Positions 46,410 through 58,782 of a stretch of DNA of 60,021 nt are shown here, one piece after another. The stretch lies in the NCBI RefSeq assembly GCF_001436505.1, contig NZ_AYYI01000032.1:1-60021 (forward strand). The letters are read 5' to 3'. This stretch comes from Loigolactobacillus rennini DSM 20253. GTDB taxonomy: Bacteria > Bacillota > Bacilli > Lactobacillales > Lactobacillaceae. A program made the position numbers and the translations under genes. Below the pieces are notes generated by a model that was given only the letters and a program-made list of their open reading frames with translations, searched no databases and was not told where the DNA came from. Position 1 is the first letter of the stretch, and each line of letters begins with the position of its first letter.

Positions 46410-49400
46410 TTAGTCATCCGATTGTTGATCATGGTTGGCCATTTGTTTTTCAACGTCACTGATTGAATAAACATTTTTCGAAACTGCACCAACACTCTTA
46501 GGTTCCATGTGCCGGTACTTCGCCATCCCTGTCCCTGCAGGGATTGTTTTTCCAATAATGACATTTTCCTTTAAGCCTAATAATGGATCATTCTTACCAC
46601 GAATTGCAGCATCGGTTAAGACACGTGTGGTTTCTTGGAAAGATGCAGCAGATAAGAAACTATTAGTCTCCAACGCTGCCTTTGTGATCCCCAATAGAAC
46701 TGGCCGCGAAGTTGCTGGAATACCACCGGCAATTAGCGTCTTATAATTACGCCGCTTGAAATCGGCAATATCCAACAACGTTCCTGGCAAGATATCTGTA
46801 TCGCCTGGATCCATGATCCGAACTTTACGCAACATTTGCCGAACCATGACTTCCATATGCTTATCTGCCACTTCAACCCCTTGCGACCGGTAAACACGCT
46901 GAATTTCACTTAACATGTAAGTTTCAGTAGACAGGCGATCCCGCACTTTTAATAATTGTTTTGGATCAATAGAACCACCAGTCAACGGATCACCACGGTG
47001 AACGTAGTCGCCTTCTTGCACTTTAATCCGCGCAGTGAATGGCACGCTATAAGTCCGAGTATCTGTTTCACCTTGAACGGTAATGTCCTTAGTGTGGTCA
47101 GCTGGATTTTCTTCAATCGCACTAATCTCACCAGTTACTTCAGTAATTGTGGCTAACCCTTTAGGATTACGTGCTTCCATAATTTCTTGGACACGTGGCA
47201 ACCCTTGGGTAATATCACCACCGGCAACACCACCGGTATGGAAAGTCCGCATTGTTAACTGAGTACCAGGTTCACCAATTGATTGTGCAGCGACTGTTCC
47301 AACTGCTTCACCAACTTCGACAGTTTCGCCAGTTGCCAAGTTACGGCCATAGCAATATTTGCAGACCCCATGTTGCGTGTTGCAAGTAAAGACAGAGCGG
47401 ATCGTCACTGATTTAATCCCAGCATCAACAATTTGCTGTGCAATGGCATCATCAATCATCACGTTCTTACCCACAATTTCTTTACCGGTTTTCGGATTAA
47501 CCACTGATTTCATGGTGTACCGACCTAATAGGCGATCATACAATGGTTCAATGACCTCATTGCCTTCAGTAATTGCGGAAATGGTCAAGCCACGATCAGT
47601 GCCACAGTCTTCTTCCCGAACAATAACATCTTGGGCAACATCGACTAAACGCCGTGTAAGGTAGCCAGAGTTAGCAGTCTTCAAAGCTGTATCGGTCATC
47701 CCTTTCCGGGCACCATGGGTCGAAATAAACATTTCCATGACAGATAAGCCTTCCCGGAAGTTAGAGATAACAGGTAATTCCATGATTTGGCCGTTCGGCG
47801 CAGCCATCAAGCCACGCATTCCGGCTAACTGCGTAAAGTTAGATACATTACCACGAGCACCGGAATCACTCATCATGAAGATTGGGTTATTCGCTGGCAT
47901 GTTATCCATCAGCCGTTTCTGGATCTGATCCTTAACACCGTTCCAAACACCGATAACACGTTGATAACGTTCATCATCCGTAATCAGCCCACGCCGGAAT
48001 TGTTTTGTAATTGTTGCAACTTGCTTATGCGCATCAGCAACTAACGCTGGTTTTTCTGGTAAGTCTTTAACGTCGGCAACACCAACTGTAATACCAGACA
48101 ATGTGGCTTGCGTGTAGCCTAATGTCTTCATCCGGTCTAGTAACTCTGACGTTTCCGTTACCCGGTAAATATTGAAGACTTGCGCGATAATGTCCGCTAA
48201 GAAACCTTTATCAAAAGGCTTAATCAAATCACGATCTTTGAACAATGCTTTAATATCCGTTGCCGGATCAGCAAAGAATTGATCATCAATACCAGACATT
48301 AAGTTTCCATTGGTTGGTTCATTCAAATAGACAAAGTTCTTTGGCAAAATCTCATTAAACATCACTTTACCAACAGAAGTTAACATAATTTTATGCCGTT
48401 GTGCATCTGTAAATGGCTTGTCAGATAACGAATCAGTAGCTAAGCCAATCCGTGTGTGCCGCTGAACATAACCATTTTGCAAAGCCATTAGCACTTCATT
48501 ACTGTCCTTAAAGATCATACCTTCACCAATAGCGCCTTTTTCTTCTGTGGTCAAGAAGTAATTACCTAAAACCACATCCTGTGAAGGAGTTGCAATTGGC
48601 TTACCATCTTTAGGCGCTAAGATATGGTGGGCAGCAAGCATCAACATCCGTGCTTCTGCTTGTGCTTCATCTGATAGCGGAACATGAATGGCCATCTGGT
48701 CCCCATCAAAGTCGGCGTTGTAGGCTTCGCAAGCTAATGGATGTAGTCGAATGGATTTGCCATCAACTAAAACAGGTTCAAAAGCTTGAATCCCTAAACG
48801 GTGCAATGTTGGCGCCCGGTTCAATAAAACAGGGTGTTCTTTGATAACATCTTCTAAAACATCCCAGATGTCTTCATCACGCCGGTCAATTTTACGTTTG
48901 GCATTTTTAACATTAGACGCTAACTCGCGCTTAACTAATTCATGCATTACGAAAGGCTTGAACAATTCAAGGGCCATATCACGCGGTAAACCACACTGAT
49001 AAAATTTCAAAGTTGGGCCAACATCGATAACTGAACGACCAGAGTAGTCCACTCGTTTACCCAGTAAGTTCTGCCGGAAACGACCTTGCTTCCCCTTTAA
49101 CATGTGGGAAAGTGACTTTAGTGGTCGATTTCCGGGTCCAGTTACAGGACGGCCCCGCCGGCCATTATCGATCAGTGCATCGACAGCTTCTTGTAACATC
49201 CGTTTTTCGTTTTGCACAATAATATTTGGTGCATTAAGGTCTAATAGCCGTTTCAACCGATTGTTCCGGTTGATAACCCGGCGATATAAGTCGTTTAGAT
49301 CAGATGTGGCAAAACGGCCACCTTCCAATTGAACCATAGGCCGCAAATCCGGTGGGATAACCGGAATAGCATCCATTACCATCCAACTAGGTTGGTTACC

Positions 49401-50057
49401 AGATTGCCGGAAAGCATCCAGAATATCTAATCGCCGGATAGCACGTGTCCGTTTTTGGCCTTGTGCGCTCTTCAATGTTTCTTTCAGTTCACTAACTTCT
49501 TTATCGAGATCAACATCATCGAGCAATTCTTTGATTGCTTCAGCACCCATCTTAGCCTTAAATTTATGACCGTACTGTTCATACTTTTCACGATATTCAC
49601 GTTCAGTTAATAACTGTTTTCTTTCTAGTACTGTATCACCAGGATCGATGACAACGTAAGAAGCAAAATAAATGATTTCTTCTAACGCACGGGGACTCAT
49701 GTCTAATACCAAACCCATCCGGCTTGGAATCCCTTTAAAGTACCAGATATGAGAAACAGGAGCTGCTAATTCAATGTGACCCATCCGTTCACGCCGTACT
49801 TTTGAACGAGTAACTTCAACGCCACACCGGTCACAGACAATGCCTTTATAACGAATCCGTTTATATTTACCGCAGGCACATTCCCAATCTTTGGTCGGCC
49901 CAAAGATCCGCTCATCGAATAAGCCATCGCGTTCAGGCTTTAATGTCCGGTAGTTAATCGTTTCTGGCTTTTTAACTTCACCATACGACCAACTACGTAT
50001 TTTATCAGGAGATGCAAGTCCAATTTGCATGCTCTCAAATTTATTGACATCTATCAC
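46410..50057 (-). CDS. rpoC: RNA polymerase beta-prime subunit
   Basis: RpoC, 1215 residues, carries the catalytic centre of RNA polymerase. The N-terminal zinc site has Cys60, Cys62, Cys75 and Cys78; the active-site loop [10 protein letters not shown] (about 455) binds Mg2+; the second zinc cluster lies near [13 protein letters not shown] (about 890). It is uninterrupted and close to the usual Firmicutes length. The start is GTG with GGAGG eight bases upstream. It follows rpoB by 12 bases. Confidence 0.99.
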   Translation of the reverse strand: MIDVNKFESMQIGLASPDKIRSWSYGEVKKPETINYRTLKPERDGLFDERIFGPTKDWECACGKYKRIRYKGIVCDRCGVEVTRSKVRRERMGHIELAAPVSHIWYFKGIPSRMGLVLDMSPRALEEIIYFASYVVIDPGDTVLERKQLLTEREYREKYEQYGHKFKAKMGAEAIKELLDDVDLDKEVSELKETLKSAQGQKRTRAIRRLDILDAFRQSGNQPSWMVMDAIPVIPPDLRPMVQLEGGRFATSDLNDLYRRVINRNNRLKRLLDLNAPNIIVQNEKRMLQEAVDALIDNGRRGRPVTGPGNRPLKSLSHMLKGKQGRFRQNLLGKRVDYSGRSVIDVGPTLKFYQCGLPRDMALELFKPFVMHELVKRELASNVKNAKRKIDRRDEDIWDVLEDVIKEHPVLLNRAPTLHRLGIQAFEPVLVDGKSIRLHPLACEAYNADFDGDQMAIHVPLSDEAQAEARMLMLAAHHILAPKDGKPIATPSQDVVLGNYFLTTEEKGAIGEGMIFKDSNEVLMALQNGYVQRHTRIGLATDSLSDKPFTDAQRHKIMLTSVGKVMFNEILPKNFVYLNEPTNGNLMSGIDDQFFADPATDIKALFKDRDLIKPFDKGFLADIIAQVFNIYRVTETSELLDRMKTLGYTQATLSGITVGVADVKDLPEKPALVADAHKQVATITKQFRRGLITDDERYQRVIGVWNGVKDQIQKRLMDNMPANNPIFMMSDSGARGNVSNFTQLAGMRGLMAAPNGQIMELPVISNFREGLSVMEMFISTHGARKGMTDTALKTANSGYLTRRLVDVAQDVIVREEDCGTDRGLTISAITEGNEVIEPLYDRLLGRYTMKSVVNPKTGKEIVGKNVMIDDAIAQQIVDAGIKSVTIRSVFTCNTQHGVCKYCYGRNLATGETVEVGEAVGTVAAQSIGEPGTQLTMRTFHTGGVAGGDITQGLPRVQEIMEARNPKGLATITEVTGEISAIEENPADHTKDITVQGETDTRTYSVPFTARIKVQEGDYVHRGDPLTGGSIDPKQLLKVRDRLSTETYMLSEIQRVYRSQGVEVADKHMEVMVRQMLRKVRIMDPGDTDILPGTLLDIADFKRRNYKTLIAGGIPATSRPVLLGITKAALETNSFLSAASFQETTRVLTDAAIRGKNDPLLGLKENVIIGKTIPAGTGMAKYRHMEPKSVGAVSKNVYSISDVEKQMANHDQQSDD

Positions 50058-50069
50058 TTAGCTGACCTC

Positions 50070-53000
50070 CTATTTATTTTCGTCGTTACTGGCATTTGCT
50101 GCTTCTTCGGCTGCCTTTTTAGCCTTTTGTTCTTCTTGCTCTTTGGCGAATTTACTTAAAGCATCAACATTCATGCCATCATCGTCTTCGTCATCCATAT
50201 CACGTAATTCAATTTCTTTTTTGTCAGCATCTAGTACTTTCATGTCTAAGCCTAGCGATTGCAATTCTTTAACCAGTACACGGAAAGATTCAGGAACACC
50301 TGGTTTTGGAATCGACTCACCTTTAACGATTGATTCGTAGGTTTTAACCCGGCCAACCACATCATCAGATTTATAAGTCAAAATTTCTTGCAAGGTGTAC
50401 GCTGCACCATAAGCTTCAAGGGCCCAAACTTCCATTTCACCAAAACGCTGGCCACCAAACTGTGCTTTACCACCTAGCGGCTGCTGAGTGACTAATGAAT
50501 ACGGTCCAATTGCCCGTGCATGCATCTTATCATCAACCATGTGGGCTAATTTCATGTAATACATAACACCAACGGAAATCCGGTTTGCAAACGGCTCTCC
50601 GGTACGCCCGTCATAAAGAATTGACTTTGCGTCATCGTCCATGTTGGCTTCCTTAACGGCATGCCAGATATCTTGGTCTTGTGCCCCATCAAAAACAGGT
50701 GTGGCAACATGAATACCTAAGTTACGGGCAGCCATCCCTAAGTGTAATTCGATCACCTGACCAATATTCATCCGGGAAGGAACACCCATCGGACTCAAGC
50801 AGATATCAACTGGTGTGCCATCCGGCAAGTAAGGCATGTCTTCTTCAGGTACCACAATGGAAACTGTCCCTTTGTTACCGTGACGGCCGGCCATTTTATC
50901 ACCGACTTGGATTTTACGTTTCTGAGCAATGTAAACCCGAACCATCATGTTAACACCAGGTGACAGTTCATCACCGTCTTCACGAGTGAAGATTTTGACG
51001 TCTTGGATGATACCACCGCCACCATGCGGTACGCGTAAAGATGTATCCCGGACTTCACGTGCTTTTTCACCAAAGATAGCGTGCAGTAGTCGTTCTTCTG
51101 CCGACAATTCAGTGACCCCTTTAGGCGTTACTTTGCCGACTAATAAATCGCCGTCACGAACTTCAGCGCCGATCCGGACAATACCAAATTCATCAAGGTC
51201 TTTTAATGCATCTTCCCCGACATTTGGAATTTCACGGGTGATTTCTTCCGGTCCTAATTTAGTATCTCGTGCTTCTGATTCATATTCTTCAATGTGAATT
51301 GAAGTGTACGCATCATCACGAACTAATTTTTCAGATAACACAATCGCATCTTCATAGTTATACATATTCCAAGTCATAAAAGCGATAATTGGATTTTGAC
51401 CTAAAGCTAATTCGCCATTTTCCATCGCTGGTCCATCCGCTAAGATTTCGTTAGCATCAACTTGATCGCCTAATTTAACGATCGGCCGCTGGTTATAGCT
51501 TTTACCTGAATTAGAACGTTGAAATTTCATCAATTGATACTTGTCTAATGTGCCATCTTCACGCCGGATACGAATTTGTTTTGCATCGACATAGTCAACT
51601 GTTCCCGCATGCTTAGCAACTAACGCAGAACCAGAGTCATGAGCAGCTTTGTACTCCATCCCAGTTCCAACTAAAGGCGCATGTGGGTTAATCAACGGCA
51701 CTGCCTGCCGCTGCATGTTGGCCCCCATCAATGCCCGGTTAGAGTCATCATTTTCCAAGAACGGAATGCAAGCTGTCGCAACTGAAACAACCTGTTTAGG
51801 TGAAACGTCCATGTAGTCAACCCGGTCAGTTGAAATTTCCATGTTATCTTCTTCACGCCGCGCCAAAACGGTATCATCAACAAAAGAACCATCTTCATTT
51901 AATGGTGAGTTAGCTTGGGCAACAACGTAATTATCTTCTTCATCGGCAGTTAAATAATCAATCTTATCCGTTACTTTGTGGGTATTCCAATCAACCCGCC
52001 GGTAAGGTGTTTCGATAAAACCATATTTATTGACCACCGCATAAGTTGCCAAACTGTTAATCAACCCAATGTTAGGTCCTTCAGGTGTTTCAATCGGGCA
52101 CATCCGGCCATAATGCGTATAGTGCACATCCCGAACTTCATAACTTGCTCGATCACGAGTTAAACCGCCTGGCCCTAAGGCTGATAAACGCCGTTTATGC
52201 GTTAATTCACCCAGTGGATTAGTTTGGTCCATAAATTGTGATAACTGCGAAGAACCAAAGAATTCTTTAATTGAGGCAACCACTGGCCGAATATTGATCA
52301 ATTGTTGTGGTGTCACCGTACTAGTATCTTGAATGGACATCCGTTCGCGGACAACCCGTTCCATCCGGGACAAGCCAATTCGAAATTGGTTTTGCAACAA
52401 TTCACCAACCGAACGAATCCGCCGGTTACCTAAATGGTCGATATCATCAGTTGAACCAATGCCATCTTGTAAGTTCAAGAAGTAATTCATCGATGCAATG
52501 ATGTCCGCTGGCCGAATGTGCTTCCAACTTAATTCGATGTGGCCGTTACCGATAATTGGGACAATTTCTTCTGGGTTCTTCTTAGACTGTACTTTAATCG
52601 TCTGTAAAATCATCGGTTCTGTAACTGCTGCTTCATCAGACGGTGTATAAGTGGTAGTCATGAAATCTTCACGATCCAAATAAGGACTTAATTTTTCCAT
52701 GATTTGCCGGTCAACAACGTCACCTTTTTGTGCAATCACTTCGCCAGTATCTGGGTCAGCTAATGTTTCAGCTAACGTTTGGTTGAGTAAACGGGTCTTC
52801 AACGATAATTTCTTGTTCATCTTATAACGACCAACTGGTGCTAAATCATAGCGCTTAGGATCAAAGAAACGTGCGTTTAATAAGCTACGTGAACTATCTG
52901 CTGTTTTAGGTTCACCAGGCCGCAACCGTTCATAAATATCCTTTAATGATTCTTCAACTCGGGAATCATCCGCATTTTTATGCACATCTTTTTCTAAAGT

Positions 53001-53657
53001 CAGCATCAAGCTTTCGTTATGACCTAACATCCCGATAATGTCATCATCAGAGCCAAACCCTAAAGCACGGATTAACTCCGTCAACGGAATTTTACGGGTC
53101 CGATCAATCCGAACATAAGAAATATTTTTCGCATCTGTTTCAAGCTCTAACCAAGCACCACGGTTAGGAATAACTGTTGCGCCGTAAATTGTCCGACCAT
53201 TTTTATCTAACTGGCTGTTGTAATAAACGCCAGGAGAACGAACTAACTGCGAAACAATCACCCGTTCTGCACCATTGATAATAAATGTCCCTTGGTCAGT
53301 CATCAGCGGGAAATCACCGAAAAAGACATTTTGTGATTTGATTTCGCCTGTTTGATGATTGGTCAACCGTAACGTAACGTGTAATGGGGCAGAATAGTTA
53401 GCATCGTGTTGCCGCGCCTCTTCAACCGTATACTTAGGCTCTAACAATTCATAATCAACAAATTCTAAGGACAAATTACCAGCGAAATCATCAATTGGCA
53501 TGATATCGTTGAACATTTCTTTTAAGCCTTCATCTAAAAACCAGTTATACGAATTAGTTTGAATCTCAATTAAATTTGGAAGATCCAATACTTCTTTAAT
53601 TCGTGAATAACTGCGACGAGTACGGTGTTTACCGTATTTAACCAAATGGCCTGCCAA
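50070..53657 (-). CDS. rpoB: RNA polymerase beta subunit
   Basis: RpoB, 1195 residues. The protein begins [20 protein letters not shown] from TTG 53655-53657, where AGAAGGAG is well placed; 16 upstream open codons are leader. The rifampicin region [31 protein letters not shown] carries wild-type residues at the commonly mutated positions, so no rpoB-based resistance is expected. The C-terminus is an Asp/Glu/Lys-rich tail. It has its own promoter 260 bases upstream. Confidence 0.99.
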   Translation of the reverse strand: MAGHLVKYGKHRTRRSYSRIKEVLDLPNLIEIQTNSYNWFLDEGLKEMFNDIMPIDDFAGNLSLEFVDYELLEPKYTVEEARQHDANYSAPLHVTLRLTNHQTGEIKSQNVFFGDFPLMTDQGTFIINGAERVIVSQLVRSPGVYYNSQLDKNGRTIYGATVIPNRGAWLELETDAKNISYVRIDRTRKIPLTELIRALGFGSDDDIIGMLGHNESLMLTLEKDVHKNADDSRVEESLKDIYERLRPGEPKTADSSRSLLNARFFDPKRYDLAPVGRYKMNKKLSLKTRLLNQTLAETLADPDTGEVIAQKGDVVDRQIMEKLSPYLDREDFMTTTYTPSDEAAVTEPMILQTIKVQSKKNPEEIVPIIGNGHIELSWKHIRPADIIASMNYFLNLQDGIGSTDDIDHLGNRRIRSVGELLQNQFRIGLSRMERVVRERMSIQDTSTVTPQQLINIRPVVASIKEFFGSSQLSQFMDQTNPLGELTHKRRLSALGPGGLTRDRASYEVRDVHYTHYGRMCPIETPEGPNIGLINSLATYAVVNKYGFIETPYRRVDWNTHKVTDKIDYLTADEEDNYVVAQANSPLNEDGSFVDDTVLARREEDNMEISTDRVDYMDVSPKQVVSVATACIPFLENDDSNRALMGANMQRQAVPLINPHAPLVGTGMEYKAAHDSGSALVAKHAGTVDYVDAKQIRIRREDGTLDKYQLMKFQRSNSGKSYNQRPIVKLGDQVDANEILADGPAMENGELALGQNPIIAFMTWNMYNYEDAIVLSEKLVRDDAYTSIHIEEYESEARDTKLGPEEITREIPNVGEDALKDLDEFGIVRIGAEVRDGDLLVGKVTPKGVTELSAEERLLHAIFGEKAREVRDTSLRVPHGGGGIIQDVKIFTREDGDELSPGVNMMVRVYIAQKRKIQVGDKMAGRHGNKGTVSIVVPEEDMPYLPDGTPVDICLSPMGVPSRMNIGQVIELHLGMAARNLGIHVATPVFDGAQDQDIWHAVKEANMDDDAKSILYDGRTGEPFANRISVGVMYYMKLAHMVDDKMHARAIGPYSLVTQQPLGGKAQFGGQRFGEMEVWALEAYGAAYTLQEILTYKSDDVVGRVKTYESIVKGESIPKPGVPESFRVLVKELQSLGLDMKVLDADKKEIELRDMDDEDDDGMNVDALSKFAKEQEEQKAKKAAEEAANASNDENK

Positions 53658-53914
53658 TTTGTTCACTCCTTCTATAAATTCTGCAGTGTCTAGCAAACTC
53701 TGCAAATAACAATGACATCTAAACTAAGCAATATTACAATTTGATTACAAAAATTAAGTTTAGATAACATTTGCTGATTTGAACTGTTTTGCGGCAAAAA
53801 AAAACCAAAAATAGGACGCCATCTCGCAAAATTTTGTCGACTACTTTTGTTTTTCTATTCATGCCGCCTACGGACAATAGATCGCAGGCTAGACTATTTC
53901 ACAGTTTTTAGCAA
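53658..53914 (-). promoter_or_regulatory. Leader of the rpoBC operon
   Basis: About 255 nt without a gene between the promoter and rpoB. On the minus strand it holds CTATT/AATAG arms around CCGTAGGCGGC, a CAAAATTTTG palindrome and a run of nine T at about 53797-53805 after GGTT. A regulatory leader is possible but no single clear fold stands out. Confidence 0.4.
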
Positions 53915-53920
53915 CTTCTA

Positions 53921-53949
53921 ATACTACACGCCACAACGATTTTTGTCAA
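53921..53949 (-). promoter_or_regulatory. Promoter of rpoB-rpoC
   Basis: TTGACA (53944-53949), 17-bp spacer, TAGTAT (53921-53926) on the minus strand. It begins 18 bases past the stop of the U32 gene, and no terminator is visible between them. Confidence 0.82.
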
Positions 53950-53966
53950 CCCAACTGTTGTTAGTT

Positions 53967-55196
53967 CTAAACACGTTGCTTTCTTATCATGTCACCAGCT
54001 TTAACCGGGTGAGTGACTGGGACTTTACAAATCATCATGGCATCCGGTGCTCGGTACAAGATATCGTTGTCTCGATCCCACAAGCGGGTGACTTTCTGTT
54101 GACTATGAGTGAAGTGCGGCCCATAAAATTCAATCTGGTCACCCACGCCAAAATTATTCCGCTGCTGGATAATTGCTAAATGACGCTGTTCATCATAACC
54201 GAGCACTTCACCTACAAAGCTGTAATGCGGCCGTTTACGACGCTTGCCAAACAATTCATCATCTGCCGTCGGTGTCCCATAATAAAAGCCAGTGGACATT
54301 TCCCGCTGAGCGACTTTCCACAATTCATCCACCCATTCAGGCTTCAATACATAATGATCTGGATCAGCGCAGTAACTATCCACCGCCTGCCGGTAAACAT
54401 TAGCAACCGTTGACACATAGTGAATCGATTTCATCCGTCCTTCAATTTTAAAACTATTGACGCCAGCTTCGACCAAATCGGGAATATGCTGAATCATCGC
54501 TAAATCCACTGCACTCATTGAAAAAGCTTCACCATTTTTCAATTGAGATTGCTTAACTCCTGGGTGCGGCATTTCGAATAAGTCGTATTTCCAACGGCAG
54601 TTCTGTGCGCAACCGCCCCGATTAGCATCGCGTAAAGACAAATGATTGGACAAAACACAGCGACCTGAATAGCCGATACACATCGCACCATGAATGAATG
54701 CTTCCAATTGAACATTGGTGTGCCGCCGCATCTCTTTAATTTCAGCAATACCAACCTCTCGCGCTAAAACAACACGTTCTAAGCCAACCTGCTGCCAAAA
54801 ATTAAGGGCTGCGTAATTAGTGGTTGATGCTTGTGTTGATAGATGCACTGGTAACCCTGGCGCTTGCGTAATGGCAATTTCAATTAAGGATGGATCAGAG
54901 ACAATCACTGCACTGATACCGATGTCACGTAACTTACGGAAAAATGCACCAGCGCCAGCAACATCGCCTTCGTGTGCAACAATGTTAGCTGCAACGTAAA
55001 TTTTAGCATGGTGCGCATTCGCATAAGCCACGCCTTGTTTCATTTGGTCAAAAGAAAAATTACCCGCACGGGAGCGTAAACCGTAAGCTTCCCCACCAAT
55101 ATAAACAGCATCAGCACCATAATTAATGGCAACTTTTAATTTTTCCAAGGTTCCCGCTGGCGCTAAAATTTCTGGTTTATTTTTAATTGTTCTCAT
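53967..55196 (-). CDS. trhP2: U32 family protein, tRNA wobble-uridine hydroxylation (TrhP2/YrrO-like)
   Basis: A 409-residue U32 'peptidase family' protein. The family signature LEAFIHGAMCIGYSGRCVLSNHLS and the following NRGGCAQNCRW, with iron-sulfur-type cysteines, are clear; MKSIHYVSTVANVYRQAVDSY is also typical. In Bacillus subtilis the pair YrrN-YrrO (TrhP1-TrhP2) is needed for prephenate-dependent 5-hydroxylation of U34 in tRNAs, and that role is inferred here. Its ATG overlaps the stop of the upstream partner gene (TAATG). Confidence 0.88.
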   Translation of the reverse strand: MRTIKNKPEILAPAGTLEKLKVAINYGADAVYIGGEAYGLRSRAGNFSFDQMKQGVAYANAHHAKIYVAANIVAHEGDVAGAGAFFRKLRDIGISAVIVSDPSLIEIAITQAPGLPVHLSTQASTTNYAALNFWQQVGLERVVLAREVGIAEIKEMRRHTNVQLEAFIHGAMCIGYSGRCVLSNHLSLRDANRGGCAQNCRWKYDLFEMPHPGVKQSQLKNGEAFSMSAVDLAMIQHIPDLVEAGVNSFKIEGRMKSIHYVSTVANVYRQAVDSYCADPDHYVLKPEWVDELWKVAQREMSTGFYYGTPTADDELFGKRRKRPHYSFVGEVLGYDEQRHLAIIQQRNNFGVGDQIEFYGPHFTHSQQKVTRLWDRDNDILYRAPDAMMICKVPVTHPVKAGDMIRKQRV

Positions 55197-56119
55197 TATC
55201 GCACCTCACTTGGTTCTATTGTATAAAAACCAGTATCTAAACCTCGGTTAGCTGGCTGATGAGCATTAACCTGTTCAGACAATGTGGCAGCTAATTCAGA
55301 AGACCATTGATCAGTTAACAGTGCTTTTTTTGCCTGTGCAAACTGACTAACAATTTTAACAAAACCAGCTTCGTCTGCAAATAAACCATCTAGTTTCCAA
55401 TCGTTTAAACCTAATGCCTGTAGCTGTGCTAATTTAGTGATTAAATTAAGATCATTGTTTGCAAAAATATGGGTGCCATTAATATCTTCATAAATTGAAT
55501 AATGAGTCTGTGGCTTATGTGGTGCGGAAATAAATAGACCACGTTTACGATCAGAGCGATTTTGATGCTGCTTGACAAAATCAAAATAATTATGCACAAG
55601 CGGACGCCCTGATTGATGAATGCAAGTTGCACCATATACTTGCACTTCTGCTGGAATCCGCAACTCCGGCGCTAATTGAACCAGTTCCGCATAAGGAATC
55701 TCCCGGGCTAATACAGCACCGCTAGCACCCTGTTGTGCCCAAAAATTAATCTGGCGGGCACTAGTCATCAATACTTCACTATCGTAGATATAAGCTAATG
55801 GCAATTTTAACTGGTGCAAAATATACACCACACCAGGATCACCGACCATAATGTGATCAACTTTCAACTTAGATAGAAATTTCAAATAATCTCCAACTAA
55901 GTTAATCCGATCATTGTGCATTAGCGCATTAACTGCAACAGTTACTTTTTTCCCTGCGCGGTGAACCAGCTTAACTACCTGCGCCAGCGCTTCTGGCTTA
56001 AAACTATGGGGTAGACGCAGACCAAACTGATCTTCCCCTAAATATATCGTATCTGCACCAGCAGCAAGCAGTGCTTTTACTTGCTGATAAGACGCAGCAG
56101 TTGCAATCAGGTTAATCAA
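55196..56119 (-). CDS. trhP1: U32 family protein, TrhP1/YrrN-like
   Basis: A 307-residue shorter U32 protein, with LGEDQFGLRLPHSF at the N-terminus and VQVYGATCIHQSGRPLVHNYFDF as its degenerate form of the signature: one Cys where the partner has several, as in YrrN proteins. The start is a TTG at 56117-56119; the ribosome binding site is not strong (AAGAAGCG). It forms a two-gene operon with the longer U32 gene and lies between clpC and rpoB. Confidence 0.85.
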   Translation of the reverse strand: MINLIATAASYQQVKALLAAGADTIYLGEDQFGLRLPHSFKPEALAQVVKLVHRAGKKVTVAVNALMHNDRINLVGDYLKFLSKLKVDHIMVGDPGVVYILHQLKLPLAYIYDSEVLMTSARQINFWAQQGASGAVLAREIPYAELVQLAPELRIPAEVQVYGATCIHQSGRPLVHNYFDFVKQHQNRSDRKRGLFISAPHKPQTHYSIYEDINGTHIFANNDLNLITKLAQLQALGLNDWKLDGLFADEAGFVKIVSQFAQAKKALLTDQWSSELAATLSEQVNAHQPANRGLDTGFYTIEPSEVR

Positions 56120-56223
56120 AACATTCGCTTCTTTCTCACCATAATGTGATTTTAGAATACCATAATTTTAGGTAAAAATGAATGTGATGTCATTTTAGCA
56201 CGGCACTTTCAGCTAAAAATAAG

Positions 56224-56263
56224 AAAATCGAGTAAGCAAAATTTCATTTGCTTACTCGATTTT
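56224..56263 (-). terminator. Terminator of ctsR-clpC
   Basis: AAAATCGAGTAAGCAAA (56224-56240) pairs exactly with TTTGCTTACTCGATTTT (56247-56263), loop ATTTCA. It lies 18 bases past the clpC stop and ends transcription before the U32 pair. Confidence 0.93.
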
Positions 56264-56280
56264 AATCTTATACCGTTGCG

Positions 56281-58764
56281 TTAAGCTTTAACGGGTGAAT
56301 GTGGATTTTGTTTTGGTTCACGTACTTTAACTGTAATTTCACCTTTACGTGCGCCAATCGTGACAGAATCCCCAATTTTAATGTGGCCTGTCAGCAATTC
56401 TTCACTCAACCGATCTTCAACTTCTTGTTGTAAAGCTCGCCGAATCGGTCGCGCCCCGTACTCAGGATCAAATCCAACTTTAGCGATCACATCAACTGCT
56501 GCTGGCGTAATTTTAACGTTGATTTTTTGCGCCTTAAGCCGTTGCAATACATTCTTGGACATAATTTTAACAATTTCATGTAATTCCGGTTTAGTCAAAG
56601 AATGGAAAACAACAATTTCATCAATCCGGTTAATAAACTCAGGCCGGAACGATTTCTTTAGTTCTTCTAAAATGCGACTGCGCATCGTTGTATAATCTTG
56701 TTGAACATCTTGAGCACCAAAGCCGACTGATTTTTCATCCCGCAAGGCTGTTGCCCCTAAGTTAGAGGTCATAATTAAAATTGTATTACGGAAATCTACA
56801 CGCCGTCCCTTTGAATCAGTTAAATAACCGTCATCCAAAACCTGCAATAAAATGTTAAAGACATCTGGGTGTGCTTTTTCAACTTCATCCAGTAAAACCA
56901 CTGAATAAGGTTTTTGCCGCACTTTTTCTGTCAGCTGACCACCTTCGTCGTAGCCGACATAGCCAGGCGGTGCTCCCACCAGCCGCGAGGTAGAATATTT
57001 CTCCATGTATTCGGACATATCAACCCGAATCATATTATCCTCGGAGCCAAACATTGCTTCAGCTAAAGCTTTTGCCAATTCTGTTTTCCCAACACCAGTC
57101 GGTCCCAAGAACATAAAAGAACCAATTGGACGTTGCGGATCTTTTAAGCCGCTACGAGCCCGCCGAATTGCACGTGAAACCGCCGAGACAGCTTCTTTTT
57201 GTCCTACAACTCGATGGTGCAACACTTTTTCCAAATTAACTAGCCGATCAGTTTCACTTTTACGTAATTGGGTCAAAGGCACCCCGGTCCATTGCGAAAC
57301 AACGTCAGCAATGTCTTCTGGTGTTACCTTAACATCTTTGCGGATACCATTAGCAGGTGCTTTAGCAGCTTTAGCAGCTAATTTATCCTTAACTTTCATT
57401 TCATCTTCACGCAATTTTGCAGCTTTTTCGAAGTCTTGCGCATCAATTGCTTGTTCTTTTTGTTTAGTCAGTTGTTTTAATTCAGTTTCCATCTTTGTTT
57501 CCGGTGTTTTGACGCTAGCAGCATCTAAACGCACAGAAGCAGCTGATTCATCCACTAAATCAATTGCCTTATCCGGTAGAAAACGATCACTGATATAACG
57601 TGACGATAAAACAACCGCCTCATGAATGGCAGCATCGGTAATTGTCAAACCATGATGCTCTTCATACCGGCTACGTAGACCTAACAAAATTTGTTCTGCT
57701 TCTTTTTCAGAAGGCTCATTAACCTGAATGGTAGCAAAACGTCGCTCTAAAGCTGCATCTTTTTCAATGTGCTTTTGGTATTCATCTAAGGTTGTTGCAC
57801 CGATAACTTGCATTTCTCCACGAGCTAACGCTGGTTTCAAAATATTGGAAGCATCAATTGCACCCTCAGCGCCACCAGCGCCAATTAAAGTATGCAACTC
57901 ATCAATAAAGAGAATGACATGCCCATCTTTGTAAATTTCATCAATTACTTTTTTCAGACGGTCTTCAAACTCACCCCGGTACTTAGTCCCTGCAACTAAT
58001 GAGCCCATATCTAGCATCATCAGGCGTTTTTTAGCCATGTCAGAAGGAACATCACCAGCGATAATTTTTTGTGCTAAACCTTCTGCTATAGCAGTTTTCC
58101 CAACACCAGGTTCACCAATTAAAACTGGATTATTCTTGGTCCGCCGCGACAGTACTTGAATTAAGCGACGAACTTCCTTATCACGACCAACAACCGGATC
58201 CATTTGATTTTCCCGCGCTAACTGGGTCAGATCACGTGCTAACGAGTCTAGCGTTGGCGTACCAGCTTTAGCTTGTGCTTGCCGGCCACGAGACATATTG
58301 CGTCGCTTAGCGGCTGTGTCACTAATGCCTAGTTTTTTTAAGACCAACTGCCGGGTTTTGCTTAAACTTAAGTCAAGATTAGTTAAAATCCGAGCCGCTA
58401 AAATATCATCTTCGCGTAACAAGCCTAACAAAATGTGTTCAGTCCCAATTTTCATGGCACCCATCCGTTTAGCTTCATCACCAGCAAAAGATAAAATTTG
58501 TTTTGCTTTAGGCGCATAAGGTAAATACGTCTCACTTTGTGCCTTCGGCGAGTGGCCATACCCAGTAAAACGTTCAATTTCTTCACGAATATCTGTATCA
58601 GTGATGGATAACTGACGTAGTGTTTTACCCGCAATCCCGTCTGTCTCCAGAATCAGCGCTAATAATAAGTGCTCGGTACCAACCGCATGATGCCGGAAAT
58701 ACTTGGCTTGCTCTTGTGCTAAAACTAATACATTTTTCGCACTAGGTGTAAATAAATTGTCCAT
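56281..58764 (-). CDS. clpC: ATP-dependent Clp protease ATPase ClpC
   Basis: ClpC, 827 residues, an AAA+ unfoldase that feeds ClpP. Domains in order: N domain with two repeats (1-150), first ATPase module with Walker A GEPGVGKT (217-224), a UVR/M domain (about 430-465, [11 protein letters not shown]), and a second ATPase module with GPTGVGKT (about 555). The second module is followed by the C-terminal sensor-2 segment [22 protein letters not shown]. Regulated by CtsR, encoded 19 bases upstream. McsA and McsB genes, present beside ctsR in Bacillus, are absent, as is usual in lactobacilli. Confidence 0.98.
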   Translation of the reverse strand: MDNLFTPSAKNVLVLAQEQAKYFRHHAVGTEHLLLALILETDGIAGKTLRQLSITDTDIREEIERFTGYGHSPKAQSETYLPYAPKAKQILSFAGDEAKRMGAMKIGTEHILLGLLREDDILAARILTNLDLSLSKTRQLVLKKLGISDTAAKRRNMSRGRQAQAKAGTPTLDSLARDLTQLARENQMDPVVGRDKEVRRLIQVLSRRTKNNPVLIGEPGVGKTAIAEGLAQKIIAGDVPSDMAKKRLMMLDMGSLVAGTKYRGEFEDRLKKVIDEIYKDGHVILFIDELHTLIGAGGAEGAIDASNILKPALARGEMQVIGATTLDEYQKHIEKDAALERRFATIQVNEPSEKEAEQILLGLRSRYEEHHGLTITDAAIHEAVVLSSRYISDRFLPDKAIDLVDESAASVRLDAASVKTPETKMETELKQLTKQKEQAIDAQDFEKAAKLREDEMKVKDKLAAKAAKAPANGIRKDVKVTPEDIADVVSQWTGVPLTQLRKSETDRLVNLEKVLHHRVVGQKEAVSAVSRAIRRARSGLKDPQRPIGSFMFLGPTGVGKTELAKALAEAMFGSEDNMIRVDMSEYMEKYSTSRLVGAPPGYVGYDEGGQLTEKVRQKPYSVVLLDEVEKAHPDVFNILLQVLDDGYLTDSKGRRVDFRNTILIMTSNLGATALRDEKSVGFGAQDVQQDYTTMRSRILEELKKSFRPEFINRIDEIVVFHSLTKPELHEIVKIMSKNVLQRLKAQKINVKITPAAVDVIAKVGFDPEYGARPIRRALQQEVEDRLSEELLTGHIKIGDSVTIGARKGEITVKVREPKQNPHSPVKA

Positions 58765-58782
58765 AAACGTCCCTCACTTTAC

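Noticed and set aside
57005-57598. 197-codon open frame on the plus strand
   Set aside because: It is antisense inside clpC, lacks a ribosome binding site and has the composition of a reverse-frame shadow.
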